64,000 nucleotides of DNA from Bacteroides salyersiae WAL 10018 = DSM 18765 = JCM 12988 (GTDB taxonomy: Bacteria > Bacteroidota > Bacteroidia > Bacteroidales > Bacteroidaceae): positions 2,129,207 through 2,193,206 of the forward strand of contig NZ_KB905466.1 of the NCBI RefSeq assembly GCF_000381365.1, given 5' to 3'. Under the pieces are notes generated by a model. It worked only from the letters and a program-made list of their open reading frames with translations. It was not told the DNA's origin and did no database searches. Positions 55,086 to 64,000 of this stretch are shown one piece after another (the stretch's first letter is position 1; each line of letters begins with the position of its first letter). Made by a program: the position numbers and the translations under genes.

Positions 55086-58000
55086 ATGAAAGAAACAACG
55101 CCACATAGCCAACTTGTCATCGTCCTTTCTGAACATCCGGTACTGGGCATGCTGCTCATACCGTATATCGCAGAAAGAACTACAAAGGAAGAACTTTGTC
55201 TGATGGAACAAGCTTTCCATCTTTCTCCAAAAGCTGTGGCACAATTGAGCGAAACAGAACAAAAGGCCATTGAAATCGCGTCACACTACACCGAGAAATA
55301 TTTGATGACGGTCTATTCCAAAGACAAGACGATTCCCAAGTTCCTCCGTAAACTATCCGAAGATCCGGCAAAGTTGAAAAATATCCGCCTGTTCATCGAG
55401 AAAAAACTGATAGAAATGATGGAATTGATCCGTACTCATGCCCTGCTTTTATATCAGAAACAAACAGGCAGCAAATTACTCTACTCACATCACGCCTATC
55501 ATGTACATAGCAAGGACACAGAAGTTCACTTCTCATTTGAAGTGAACGAGCAATCATTCAGCTATCAACTGCAATGTTATAATGAAGGTAAAATCATTCC
55601 TCTTATGGAACTAAAACCGGTAATTGTCCTGACCGCCAATCCGGCAATCTTGTTATTGGGCATGGAAGTATACATTTTCCGGCACATAGAGGCAACACGG
55701 TTGCTCCCATTTACAAAAAAAACAAAGATTCGCGTAGACGCTTCACTCACCGAAAAATATATCGACAACATTCTCATTCCTATTGCCAGTTATCACACTA
55801 TCAGCGCGAAAGGATTGGATATCCGCAAGGAAGAGAGACCTTGTGACTGTCTGCTATACGTAGAGGAAACAATCTATTCCACTCCACTTTTAAGATTGAA
55901 TTTCCGCTATGGGACTGAACTGTTCACACCTCAACCCACCGAAGAAATAAAGAAATTCTTCTCACGGGAAGTTATAGAGGGTAAAAACATCATATACTAT
56001 TTTCAACGTAACACTGATGTGGAAGAAGAAGCCATACAAATCCTCCAAAACACCGGACTGGAACGTATTAATGATTCTCACTTCAAACTATCGGAGAAAG
56101 CACCGGAGAAGAGCATAACCGAATGGATCACCGTACATCGGGCCATGCTACAAAGTTCGTTTATATTGACCAGCGACTTACAAGATACACCGTACTGCCT
56201 GGAGGAAATTCACATCGAACAAAGCTATGATGACGGACCGGACTGGTTCGAACTACACATAACGGTGGTCATTGGTAATTTACGAATACCTTTCAGCCGC
56301 TTCCGTAAACACATTTTGGAAGAAAAGCATGAATATACCCTCCCCGACGGACGGATAATCCTACTACCTGAAGAATGGTTCAGTAAATACGCCAATCTGA
56401 TGGAAATAGGCATGACACGAGGAAAGAATATCTACGTAAAACGCCCGTTTATGGGCATCGTAGAATCTATCATGGAAAATAATAATCCTAAGGAATTCAT
56501 TCCTCCCCAATTTCAACAAAAATATCCCGTACCTATAGAAATAAAGGCCCAATTACGCCCGTACCAACAAAAAGGTTACGCCTGGATGATGAATCTTTAC
56601 GAACAAGGTTTCGGAGGATGTCTTGCCGATGACATGGGATTGGGAAAAACGTTGCAGACACTCACTTTACTACAAAAGATTTACAGCCGCAATCATGATG
56701 ATAGCGACACGGAAAGAGAAAAGACCGAACTCCCGAAAAACAAGAGTGGAATATCGGTGGAATACGAACGGAATCCCATATTAAAAAGCGAGCCGGTCCG
56801 TATCGATGAAATGGGGCAATTTGAACTTTTCGGAGATCTGACGAAGGAAAACACATTGAATAAATGTGAAGTTTCCCAACGTACCGCCGAAACTACTCGC
56901 AAACCGAGTACACTGATTGTAGTTCCCACCTCACTGTTACATAATTGGAAACGAGAAGCAGCCCGCTTCACCACTCTGTCTATGGCGGAATACAATAGTA
57001 ATAGCCATTACAAGGAAGGACATCCGGAGCAATTTTTCAATCGTTTTCATCTGATATTCATCTCTTACGGTACCATGCGGAATAAACTCGATGTTCTCCG
57101 GCAATACTGTTTCGAGTACATCGTACTGGACGAAAGCCAGAATATCAAGAATAGTGATTCACTAACTTTCCGTTCCGCCATCCAATTGCGCAGCCGCCAT
57201 CGTCTCGTGCTGACAGGTACTCCTATTGAAAATTCCCTGAAAGATCTTTGGGCACAATTCCACTTCCTGCAACCGGATCTTTTGGGAAATGAAAGTGCAT
57301 TTACCAAGCAATTCATTAATCCCATCAAGCAAGGGAACAGCCGTATGGAATTACGCCTGCGCCAGCTTATCACTCCCTTTATCCTGCGTAGAAGTAAAAG
57401 TGAAGTCGCACCGGAACTGCCACCCCTTACAGAAGAAATTATCTACTGTGACATGCCGGAATCACAAGATGAAATATACCTGCAAGAGAAAAACAGTCTT
57501 CGCAATACCCTGTTGCAACTCAGTCCGAATAAAAAACAACACCAGCAGTTCACGGTACTCAATGGCATTTCCCGATTGCGCCAATTAGCATGTCATCCGC
57601 GAATGATATTCTCCGATTATGAAGGAAGTTCGGGAAAACTGGAACAGATCATCGACACTTACAGAACCCTCCGTAGCGAAGGACACAAAGTTCTGATATT
57701 CTCCTCCTTCGTCAAACATCTGGAGCTGATAGCTGCGGAATTTCATAAATACGGCTGGCAATATGCCCTACTTACCGGTGCTTCCACCAACCGTCCGGAA
57801 GAGATCGCCCGATTCTCACAAACAGAAGAAATACAAGCTTTCCTCATCTCCCTCAAGGCCGGAGGGGTAGGTCTCAACCTGACACAAGCAGATTATGTAT
57901 TCATCGTAGACCCATGGTGGAATCCCGCCGCCGAAGCACAGGCCATAGCCCGCGCACACCGCATCGGACAAAACAAGCAGGTCATTGCCTATCGTTTCAT

Positions 58001-58133
58001 TACGAAAGACAGTATTGAAGAAAAAATCATCCGGCTACAAGAAGACAAACGGTTGTTGGCCGAAACATTCATCACCGATAGCGAATCGATTCCGACATTG
58101 ACCGACCAAGAGTGGATCGGTCTGTTAGAATAA
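55086..58133 (+). CDS. SNF2-family helicase/ATPase
   Basis: Protein of 1015 residues. The N-terminal half (about 1-480) is a bacterial SNF2-associated region without a motif that I can name. The SNF2 ATPase follows: DDMGLGKTLQT (K521 in Walker A), a DEAH box reading DESQ (D682), motif III LTGTPIENSLKDLW, and the C-terminal helicase motifs SLKAGGVGLNLTQADYV and WWNPAAEAQAIARAHRIGQ. It moves on double-stranded DNA and remodels DNA-protein complexes; it does not usually unwind. A charged insertion (residues about 535-600) separates motifs I and Ia. The longer frame from 55023 overlaps mnmA and is rejected. Confidence 0.9.
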   Translation: MKETTPHSQLVIVLSEHPVLGMLLIPYIAERTTKEELCLMEQAFHLSPKAVAQLSETEQKAIEIASHYTEKYLMTVYSKDKTIPKFLRKLSEDPAKLKNIRLFIEKKLIEMMELIRTHALLLYQKQTGSKLLYSHHAYHVHSKDTEVHFSFEVNEQSFSYQLQCYNEGKIIPLMELKPVIVLTANPAILLLGMEVYIFRHIEATRLLPFTKKTKIRVDASLTEKYIDNILIPIASYHTISAKGLDIRKEERPCDCLLYVEETIYSTPLLRLNFRYGTELFTPQPTEEIKKFFSREVIEGKNIIYYFQRNTDVEEEAIQILQNTGLERINDSHFKLSEKAPEKSITEWITVHRAMLQSSFILTSDLQDTPYCLEEIHIEQSYDDGPDWFELHITVVIGNLRIPFSRFRKHILEEKHEYTLPDGRIILLPEEWFSKYANLMEIGMTRGKNIYVKRPFMGIVESIMENNNPKEFIPPQFQQKYPVPIEIKAQLRPYQQKGYAWMMNLYEQGFGGCLADDMGLGKTLQTLTLLQKIYSRNHDDSDTEREKTELPKNKSGISVEYERNPILKSEPVRIDEMGQFELFGDLTKENTLNKCEVSQRTAETTRKPSTLIVVPTSLLHNWKREAARFTTLSMAEYNSNSHYKEGHPEQFFNRFHLIFISYGTMRNKLDVLRQYCFEYIVLDESQNIKNSDSLTFRSAIQLRSRHRLVLTGTPIENSLKDLWAQFHFLQPDLLGNESAFTKQFINPIKQGNSRMELRLRQLITPFILRRSKSEVAPELPPLTEEIIYCDMPESQDEIYLQEKNSLRNTLLQLSPNKKQHQQFTVLNGISRLRQLACHPRMIFSDYEGSSGKLEQIIDTYRTLRSEGHKVLIFSSFVKHLELIAAEFHKYGWQYALLTGASTNRPEEIARFSQTEEIQAFLISLKAGGVGLNLTQADYVFIVDPWWNPAAEAQAIARAHRIGQNKQVIAYRFITKDSIEEKIIRLQEDKRLLAETFITDSESIPTLTDQEWIGLLE

Positions 58134-58284
58134 GCTAACCTTGTATTTTTTAGTATGATAGATAGACAAACTGTTTTATCTTGTGTAATATCTGACTTAA
58201 TCAAAAAACAGGTAACCGCCTTATTTAGAGTTTATATTATATTCGCCCCATCAGAATAATATTAACTTTAATCATTCTTGTATT

Positions 58285-61200
58285 ATGAGAAATGTATATT
58301 ACACTATTCTTGCAGTTGCATGCCTGATAGGTAGTTTAACCGCCAAGGCGTCAACAAGGGCGGAGAACAGCTCCGGGTTTACAGACATCAAACTTGATTT
58401 GATGAAGGGAAATTTCCTCACTTCCGATGAAATTGCAAACAAAAATCAAGTCACATTTGGCATAGCGATTGCAGAAGACGGTACTCAAACCCGCGTATCA
58501 GCAGACGATGCATCTGCCAATATCGTACTAAAAGATTTTAAATACCACAGTGACGAGCATGGTCTCAATCCGGGTACAGCCATTGTAAAAGTACAAGGAG
58601 CCGTAAAAATCTCTATTGGAACATGTGCCTGGGGTGGTGATGTGACCATTACAAATGCCGATGGAACAACCGTGGCAAGTATGAATACCAATAATGGAAA
58701 ATGCTACCACAATGATCAGACTTGTGCTGAAGCATACTACAATGGAGCAGCAACTACGCTTTCCATAAAAGGAGGCAACTATGTGCCCTATATAGCAATT
58801 GAAACAGCCAACGATGTTCCTGCAAATTCCAAAATCACCTTTTCTTTAGGTGAATATACCAATGCCGGCACAGCTCCTTCAGAAACTGAAGTGCAGACAG
58901 GTGCTACCTACACACTTCCCTTGAACAGAACTTTATATGTGGAAGGTAAAACATTGACAGCTTGGACCGATGGTAACAATAGCTACCAACCGGGTGAAGA
59001 AATAACAGTTACCGAAGACTTAGCTTTAACAGCCGTTTTTACTGACAACACCGTATCTCTAAATGACCGGGAAGACGAAGTGACGGTTAGCTGGGATTTT
59101 CAACGTAAGAATGGTGCCCCTACTTTAGCCTACGAAAAAGTAACCGGTATCTATGTAGCCCAAACTACCGTTAACGGCCAAGTTATTGATGTAAAAATAG
59201 ATCTGGATACTACTTCCGGAAAAATAGCCAATGCCGGTTGGACAGACTGGGCACAAATGAATCCAGGTACTATCCTTACTATTCCTGCTGCCAAAAACTG
59301 TACAATTTCTTTGGAATCATACAGCGCAACGACCACTACCACTATTGCCGGCGATACCAACTATCAACTATCCGGAAACGTAGCAACCTATGTTTATGGA
59401 GGCGATGCTGAAAACATTGATATTGTTATAGGTGATGGTTCTTACTTCAGATACTTCACAGTAGTTTATCCCAAAGTAGAAAGCAATATCCAAGAACGTC
59501 CCGTTTATGTGACGGATTTCACTGACTGGCAAAGTTTGTCTTCCAGCAGCGCACCGGCCACTGTTGATCAAACCACTAATTTCAGTAATGAAACTCTCAC
59601 TTTTACATTTGATGGAGTAACCGTTTCTCCTAATGGAACCAATAGTAAATTCCCTGCTGATGCAATGGGATATGCCATGGCAGAAAAAAATATGGCAGGT
59701 ACGATCGTTACTTCAAAGCTGAGTAACATCACCCGAGTACGTTTCCGCCATGCTGCCACGGGAAGCAAGCGTGGTTATAAACTGGAAAAGAAAAATGCCA
59801 CAGATGCTGATTGGGTAGTATTATCCGATGCCGTTGCCGATCCGGCAGGCGGAGCATGGGTGGAATGTGCCGTTAATGAAAACGATGTACAGTTACGTTG
59901 GACCAATCTGGCACCTGCTCAAAATGCCTATATGCTCGACCTTGAAATTTATTCCAACGTTGAAATCACCGTACCGCAAGTCACATTGGCAACAAACGTA
60001 TCGCCCGCAGAAGCCGGAAGTATATCCGTTTCCCCTGTCAGCAGCCAATACGATGAGGGTTCTGAAGTGACGCTGACTGCTAACAAGAATTTCGGCTATA
60101 AATTTGTGAAATGGGTGGATGCAGCCAATCAGACGCTCTCCACCGATGCAAGCTACAAACAAATATTAAACGAAAGCATGGTGATCACGGCCGTGTTTGA
60201 ACAAATAGCGACCTATTCACTCAAAACCAGCGTAGAAGGTGGAGCAAACAGTTATATGATAACCGCTACTCCCGATGCGACCTTAGTAAATGGCGAGAAA
60301 ATGTATGAAGGAGGAACTCTTGTCACTCTTACGGCAACAGAAAATCCTATTCTGAAATTTACTAACTGGAAAAGCGGAGAAACGACCAATGAACTATCCG
60401 TAACCATGGACGATAATAAAGAGTACGTTGCCGTATACAGTGCTTCTGACTATATCGTAGGGTGGGATTTCATCCTAAAAGGCAACAACAGCCGTCCCGC
60501 AGACTTCATCTCCACAAGTGAAAATGAAGCAACCGCACTGATTCTTCGCAAAGAAGACGGAACCACTCAAAGCTGGCTGGATAAATCAAAAGAGTCAGGA
60601 GGCTACGAGGGTGAACCCGCTGCCGTAAACTGGAAAAACATCTCTGAGAAATATTACTACGAGACCAAAGTAAATGCAGCCGATTTCATCGACATCAAAG
60701 TTACTTCCAAAATGCTGTATAATTACAATGCATATTCCGTGCAAAAATTAGAATATTCTTTGGATGGAACCAATTATAAGGAAGCCGCCCGCATCACCCT
60801 GACAGGTGCAAAAGCGTGGACACCGTTGGAAGCTACGTTACCCGCAGAATGTAACAATGCAGAGTCACTGCATCTCCGTTGGATTCCTGATTACAGCTCT
60901 GATATTGTAGGTACAGCATCCGACAATGACGGTACGGCTATCGGTGCAATTTACATCACCGGAACAGAAAACGGGATTCCTCCGGCAGATCCACCCAAAT
61001 TGTTATCCAGCATCCCGGTAAACAACGCCGAAGAGATTTCGGCTACAGGACGTATCGTATTGACCTTTGACAGCAAAGTAAAAATGGCAGACGGCGCCGT
61101 AGCGACTTTGGGAAATAAAACACTGACTCCGACCGTATCAGGCAAGACAATCACTTTCTCCTATATGGGCTTGGACTACAACACTACTTATACATTCACA

Positions 61201-62592
61201 TTGCCAGCCAATAGTGTATCCAATTTATTCGATAATGAGGTAAAAGAGGATATCACCATCCGGTTTACCACCATTGCCCCTCCGGCAGTGACTCCGGGCA
61301 TGTATGATGCCATCGTCAGCAATGCCGACGAATTGCTTGAAGCCTTGGCACAAGGTAACGCTGCTTCTACTTCCGGTGCACGTTTCCGCATTTTCCTGCA
61401 TGACGGGGTTTACGACTTGGGAAGCAAATGCCTGACGGACGTAAAATCGAACATATCACTGATTGGTGAAAGCATGGAAAACACAATGATCGTAAACAAG
61501 GCCCCTGCAGAAGGAATCTCTATCAGCGCTACCCTACAGCCAACAGGAGAAAACATATACATGCAGGATATCACCTTGAAAAATGATTATGACTACATAG
61601 GAACTACCGGACGTGCAGTATGTCTGCAAGATAAAGGAAACAAAAACGTATACAAGAACGTGCGTATGCTAAGTTATCAGGATACTTACTATTCTAACAA
61701 CAACCGTATGCGTTCATACTTCGAAGACTCTGAAATTCATGGTACCGTAGACTTCATCTGCGGTGGCGGCGATGTCTTCTTCAACCGTACGTTACTCTAT
61801 CTGGAAAATCGTTCTGGAAACTGTATTACAGCACCCGCCGGTGATACCGATTGGGGATATGTATTCAATGATTGTATCATCGACGGATACGATGCAAACA
61901 AAGGTACATATGCATTAGGACGCCCTTGGCAAGGTGCTCCGATGAGTGTATGGATTAATACGACGATGAAGGTTATTCCAAAAGCAGAAGGATGGAGTGA
62001 TATGAGCGAAACGATTATTCCGAAATTATTTGCGGAATACAACAGCCACACAGAAAGTGGTATGGCAGTAGATTGCAGTGCCCGTAAAACGAAATACACC
62101 GGTGGAACCATCCCGTACAGCCCTGTACTTTCAGCAGAAGAAGCCGCCCGCTTTACCCTTGAAAACGTATTGGGTGGCAGCGATTCCTGGCAACCGGCTT
62201 TATTGACCGAACAGGCTGCGGCTCCGATTCTGACAGTCAACGGTTCTACTCTTACTTGGAATGCCAGCGACTACGTATTCTGTTACGCTATCTGCAAAAA
62301 CGGAAAAGTAATAGACTTCACAAACGAAACTACCTATACGATTCCGGCAAATGCAACCGACGAAGATGTATTCACTGTACGTGCAGCCAACCAGATGGGT
62401 GGACTCGGACAAGCATCCAACGGAAGTAACGCTACCGGCATCGATCAAAGTACCGTAAACAAAGAAGTGGTAGAACGTCAATACTACAATGTAAACGGTA
62501 TTCGTATCAATAATACAGAAAAAGGTCTGAACATCATCCGTACCATCTATAGCGACGGTACCATTGATACAGTAAAAGAATTCGTAAAATAA
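58285..62592 (+). CDS. Large secreted pectinesterase (CE8) with repeat domains
   Basis: Protein of 1435 residues; signal peptide MRNVYYTILAVACLIGSLTA. Residues about 30-900 hold beta-sandwich and Listeria-Bacteroides-type repeats (for example YVEGKTLTAWTDGNNSY, and GSEVTLTANKNFGYKFVKW). An SbsA/Big_5 Ig-like domain lies at about 900-1000, then the right-handed pectinesterase helix at about 1005-1300. The catalytic set is seen as Q1132-D1133 (SYQDTYY), D1156 (VDFI) and R1213 (GRPW). It removes methyl esters from homogalacturonan. The tail (about 50 residues, ending IYSDGTIDTVKEFVK) resembles a C-terminal sorting domain. No SusC/SusD or lyase lies beside it. Confidence 0.9.
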   Translation: MRNVYYTILAVACLIGSLTAKASTRAENSSGFTDIKLDLMKGNFLTSDEIANKNQVTFGIAIAEDGTQTRVSADDASANIVLKDFKYHSDEHGLNPGTAIVKVQGAVKISIGTCAWGGDVTITNADGTTVASMNTNNGKCYHNDQTCAEAYYNGAATTLSIKGGNYVPYIAIETANDVPANSKITFSLGEYTNAGTAPSETEVQTGATYTLPLNRTLYVEGKTLTAWTDGNNSYQPGEEITVTEDLALTAVFTDNTVSLNDREDEVTVSWDFQRKNGAPTLAYEKVTGIYVAQTTVNGQVIDVKIDLDTTSGKIANAGWTDWAQMNPGTILTIPAAKNCTISLESYSATTTTTIAGDTNYQLSGNVATYVYGGDAENIDIVIGDGSYFRYFTVVYPKVESNIQERPVYVTDFTDWQSLSSSSAPATVDQTTNFSNETLTFTFDGVTVSPNGTNSKFPADAMGYAMAEKNMAGTIVTSKLSNITRVRFRHAATGSKRGYKLEKKNATDADWVVLSDAVADPAGGAWVECAVNENDVQLRWTNLAPAQNAYMLDLEIYSNVEITVPQVTLATNVSPAEAGSISVSPVSSQYDEGSEVTLTANKNFGYKFVKWVDAANQTLSTDASYKQILNESMVITAVFEQIATYSLKTSVEGGANSYMITATPDATLVNGEKMYEGGTLVTLTATENPILKFTNWKSGETTNELSVTMDDNKEYVAVYSASDYIVGWDFILKGNNSRPADFISTSENEATALILRKEDGTTQSWLDKSKESGGYEGEPAAVNWKNISEKYYYETKVNAADFIDIKVTSKMLYNYNAYSVQKLEYSLDGTNYKEAARITLTGAKAWTPLEATLPAECNNAESLHLRWIPDYSSDIVGTASDNDGTAIGAIYITGTENGIPPADPPKLLSSIPVNNAEEISATGRIVLTFDSKVKMADGAVATLGNKTLTPTVSGKTITFSYMGLDYNTTYTFTLPANSVSNLFDNEVKEDITIRFTTIAPPAVTPGMYDAIVSNADELLEALAQGNAASTSGARFRIFLHDGVYDLGSKCLTDVKSNISLIGESMENTMIVNKAPAEGISISATLQPTGENIYMQDITLKNDYDYIGTTGRAVCLQDKGNKNVYKNVRMLSYQDTYYSNNNRMRSYFEDSEIHGTVDFICGGGDVFFNRTLLYLENRSGNCITAPAGDTDWGYVFNDCIIDGYDANKGTYALGRPWQGAPMSVWINTTMKVIPKAEGWSDMSETIIPKLFAEYNSHTESGMAVDCSARKTKYTGGTIPYSPVLSAEEAARFTLENVLGGSDSWQPALLTEQAAAPILTVNGSTLTWNASDYVFCYAICKNGKVIDFTNETTYTIPANATDEDVFTVRAANQMGGLGQASNGSNATGIDQSTVNKEVVERQYYNVNGIRINNTEKGLNIIRTIYSDGTIDTVKEFVK

Positions 62593-62603
62593 AGTAAGAA
62601 AAG

Positions 62604-62630
62604 GTTTCCCGACATACTTTGCCGGGAAAC
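62604..62630 (+). terminator. First hairpin after the pectinesterase gene
   Basis: GTTTCCCG (62604-62611) / CGGGAAAC (62623-62630), 11-nt loop, followed by a short T-rich tail only; it probably works with the stronger hairpin just downstream. Confidence 0.5.
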
Positions 62631-62646
62631 TATTCTCTATTACTGA

Positions 62647-62688
62647 ATGCCGGCTGCATCCCTTTCATATGCAGCCGGCATTTTATTT
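62647..62688 (+). terminator. Strong intrinsic terminator of the pectinesterase gene
   Basis: Exact 13-bp stem ATGCCGGCTGCAT (62647-62659) / ATGCAGCCGGCAT (62669-62681), 9-nt loop, then TTTATTT. Confidence 0.85.
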
Positions 62689-62739
62689 GCAAGTAGCTGT
62701 TAATTGAAAGAAAACACCCTACCAAAAACAGAAAATATT

Positions 62740-62747
62740 ATCTTTGC
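62740..62747 (+). promoter_or_regulatory. -7 promoter box of the HAD phosphatase gene
   Basis: TATCTTTG, full consensus match, 29 bp before the start codon. Confidence 0.5.
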
Positions 62748-62776
62748 GCTCTCATAAATCAAACACTGAACAAAAA

Positions 62777-63592
62777 ATGAATTACAAGCTCCTCGTTCTC
62801 GATCTGGACGGCACTCTGACCAACACAAAGAAAGAGATAACACCCCGTAACAGAGAGATACTGATACAGGCACAACAACAAGGCACACGACTGGTATTGG
62901 CTTCCGGCAGGCCCACTTATGGCATCGTCCCCTTGGCAAACCAATTACAAATGAATCAGTTCGAAGGATACATCCTCTCCTATAACGGCGGAGAAATCAT
63001 CGATTGGAAAACTCACGAAATACTCTATTCAAACGTATTGCCCGATACCGCCATTCCTCAATTATACGAATGTGCCAAACGGAACGGCCTTGCCATCCTT
63101 ACTTACGACAAAGAATACATCATCACCGAGAATCCGGAAGATGAATACGTAAAGAAAGAAGCCTTTCTGAACAAAATGCAAATCCGGGAAACAAACGATT
63201 TCCTAGCCGACATCCGCCTGCCTTTGCCCAAATGCCTGATAGTAGGAGAACCGGATAAACTGATAGCAGTGGAATCAGAATTGTCCCTTCTGATGCAAGG
63301 CACAATCAGCGTTTACCGTTCAGAACCTTATTTCCTGGAATTAGTGCCGCCGGGTATCGATAAAGCCCGGTCACTTGCCGTATTATTGGAGAAGCTGAAC
63401 ATGAAAAAAGAAGAAATGGTAGCTATCGGCGACGGTTATAACGACTTGAGCATGATTAAATTCGCCGGATTAGGAGTAGCCATGGGCAATGCTCAAGAAC
63501 CGGTAAAGAAAGCTGCCGATTATATCACTCTCTCCAACGATGAAGACGGCGTAGCCGTTGTTGTAGAAAGATTCTTTTCAGCATCAAAATAA
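62777..63592 (+). CDS. Cof-type HAD-IIB phosphatase
   Basis: Haloacid dehalogenase-like hydrolase of 271 residues. Motif I LDLDGTLTN has nucleophile D9 and acid/base D11; motif II is LASGRPTYG, motif III the Lys in PPGIDKARSL, and motif IV AIGDGYNDLSMI. A C2B cap sits between (residues about 85-190). The Cof group removes phosphate from sugar phosphates, pyridoxal phosphate or nucleotides. The ATG of MNYKLLVLD is preferred over an in-frame ATG 11 codons upstream that overlaps the -7 box. Confidence 0.9.
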   Translation: MNYKLLVLDLDGTLTNTKKEITPRNREILIQAQQQGTRLVLASGRPTYGIVPLANQLQMNQFEGYILSYNGGEIIDWKTHEILYSNVLPDTAIPQLYECAKRNGLAILTYDKEYIITENPEDEYVKKEAFLNKMQIRETNDFLADIRLPLPKCLIVGEPDKLIAVESELSLLMQGTISVYRSEPYFLELVPPGIDKARSLAVLLEKLNMKKEEMVAIGDGYNDLSMIKFAGLGVAMGNAQEPVKKAADYITLSNDEDGVAVVVERFFSASK

Positions 63593-63612
63593 GAAATATC
63601 AATTATTTATTC

Positions 63613-63620
63613 TAACTTTG
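63613..63620 (+). promoter_or_regulatory. -7 promoter box of cysS
   Basis: TAACTTTG, full consensus match, 30 bp before the start codon. Confidence 0.55.
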
Positions 63621-63650
63621 TGGTTTCAAACAGAATAAATATCAAACGTT

Positions 63651-64000
63651 ATGGAACATCAACTGACTATTTACAACACTTTAGATAGGAAAAAGGAATT
63701 GTTTGTGCCTTTACATGCACCCCATGTAGGTATGTACGTTTGCGGACCTACCGTGTATGGTGACGCCCATCTGGGGCATGCACGTCCGGCCATCACATTC
63801 GATGTACTCTTCCGTTATCTCACCCATTCAGGATATAAAGTGCGCTACGTGCGCAATATCACCGACGTAGGTCATCTGGAACACGATGCCGATGACGGTG
63901 AAGACAAAATCGCCAAAAAGGCACGCTTGGAAGAACTGGAACCAATGGAAGTGGTACAGTATTACTTGAACCGTTACCATAAAGCGATGGATGCATTAAA
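63651..64000 (+). CDS. cysS: Cysteinyl-tRNA synthetase (partial, N-terminal part)
   Basis: Class I aminoacyl-tRNA synthetase that charges tRNA-Cys. About 116 residues are in the window. [19 protein letters not shown] has the zinc-binding/substrate Cys and the HIGH-type motif (HLGH), and [20 protein letters not shown] follows as in the family. The KMSKS part is beyond the right edge. Confidence 0.93.
   Translation, partial: MEHQLTIYNTLDRKKELFVPLHAPHVGMYVCGPTVYGDAHLGHARPAITFDVLFRYLTHSGYKVRYVRNITDVGHLEHDADDGEDKIAKKARLEELEPMEVVQYYLNRYHKAMDAL

Noticed and set aside
1..64000. CRISPR arrays, rRNA genes and tRNA genes
   Set aside because: No regularly spaced repeats and no rRNA-like or tRNA-like cloverleaf sequence was noticed in the gene-free stretches; short tRNA-like genes could still be missed by eye.

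Overview
The window reads as a chromosomal segment of a Bacteroides species. The reasons are: promoter -7 boxes of the Bacteroides type (TAnnTTTG, for example before rnhA, acpP, speA and cysS), few strong Shine-Dalgarno sites, moderate to low G+C, and a gene set typical of the genus: a FucR-type L-fucose operon, an LPS-type glycosyltransferase cluster, DUF2807, DUF4252 and DUF4254 proteins, an MsbA-like exporter and a multidomain pectinesterase. I could not run a search, so I do not name a species.

Layout. 1-7145 (minus strand): an L-fucose catabolic operon fucR, fucI, fucO, fucA, fucK, a RhaM-type mutarotase and fucP (cut by the window edge). 7354-9693: a secreted GH3 glycosidase with its own terminator. 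10266-13045: a small membrane protein, a YgjP-type metalloprotease and a pair of DUF2807 lipoproteins. 13344-14834: an ECF sigma / anti-sigma / DUF4252 operon. 14897-19670: housekeeping genes argB, speA, aroK, a nitroreductase and rnhA.

19678-43714 is a large envelope-glycan region. It holds an MsbA-like ABC exporter followed by a predicted outer-membrane barrel, six GT2 enzymes (counting a DpmA/GtrB-like one), a GT11-like fucosyltransferase, two GT4 enzymes, a GT9, a three-gene operon for an activated amino-alcohol-phosphate-type substituent (cytidylyltransferase-PLP enzyme fusion, ornithine-cyclodeaminase-like reductase, LicD), a five-gene operon (deacetylase, GtrB-like, GT87, GtrA, LtaS/EptA-like), and an operon of DUF4254, GT9 and an LpxL/HtrB-like acyltransferase. 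The acyltransferase, the GT9 and the MsbA-like exporter, together with the absence of Wzx/Wzy or Upx genes, point to LPS/lipooligosaccharide synthesis rather than a capsule locus.

43826-58133: pdxB, a secreted EEP-family hydrolase, a complete IS3-family element with a readable -1 frameshift site, purN, the acpP-fabF-rnc operon, pfkA, a GH3-type acyl-adenylating enzyme, a short repeat element with inverted-repeat ends, mnmA and an SNF2 helicase. 58285-64000: a 1435-residue secreted pectinesterase with a strong terminator, a Cof-type HAD phosphatase and the start of cysS.

The best candidate for an undescribed system is the operon at 28426-31950. A LicC-like nucleotidyltransferase is fused to a HisC/CobD-like PLP enzyme and sits with a LicD transferase and an ornithine-cyclodeaminase-family protein. 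This suggests that an aminoalkyl phosphate is made, CDP-activated and transferred onto a surface glycan.
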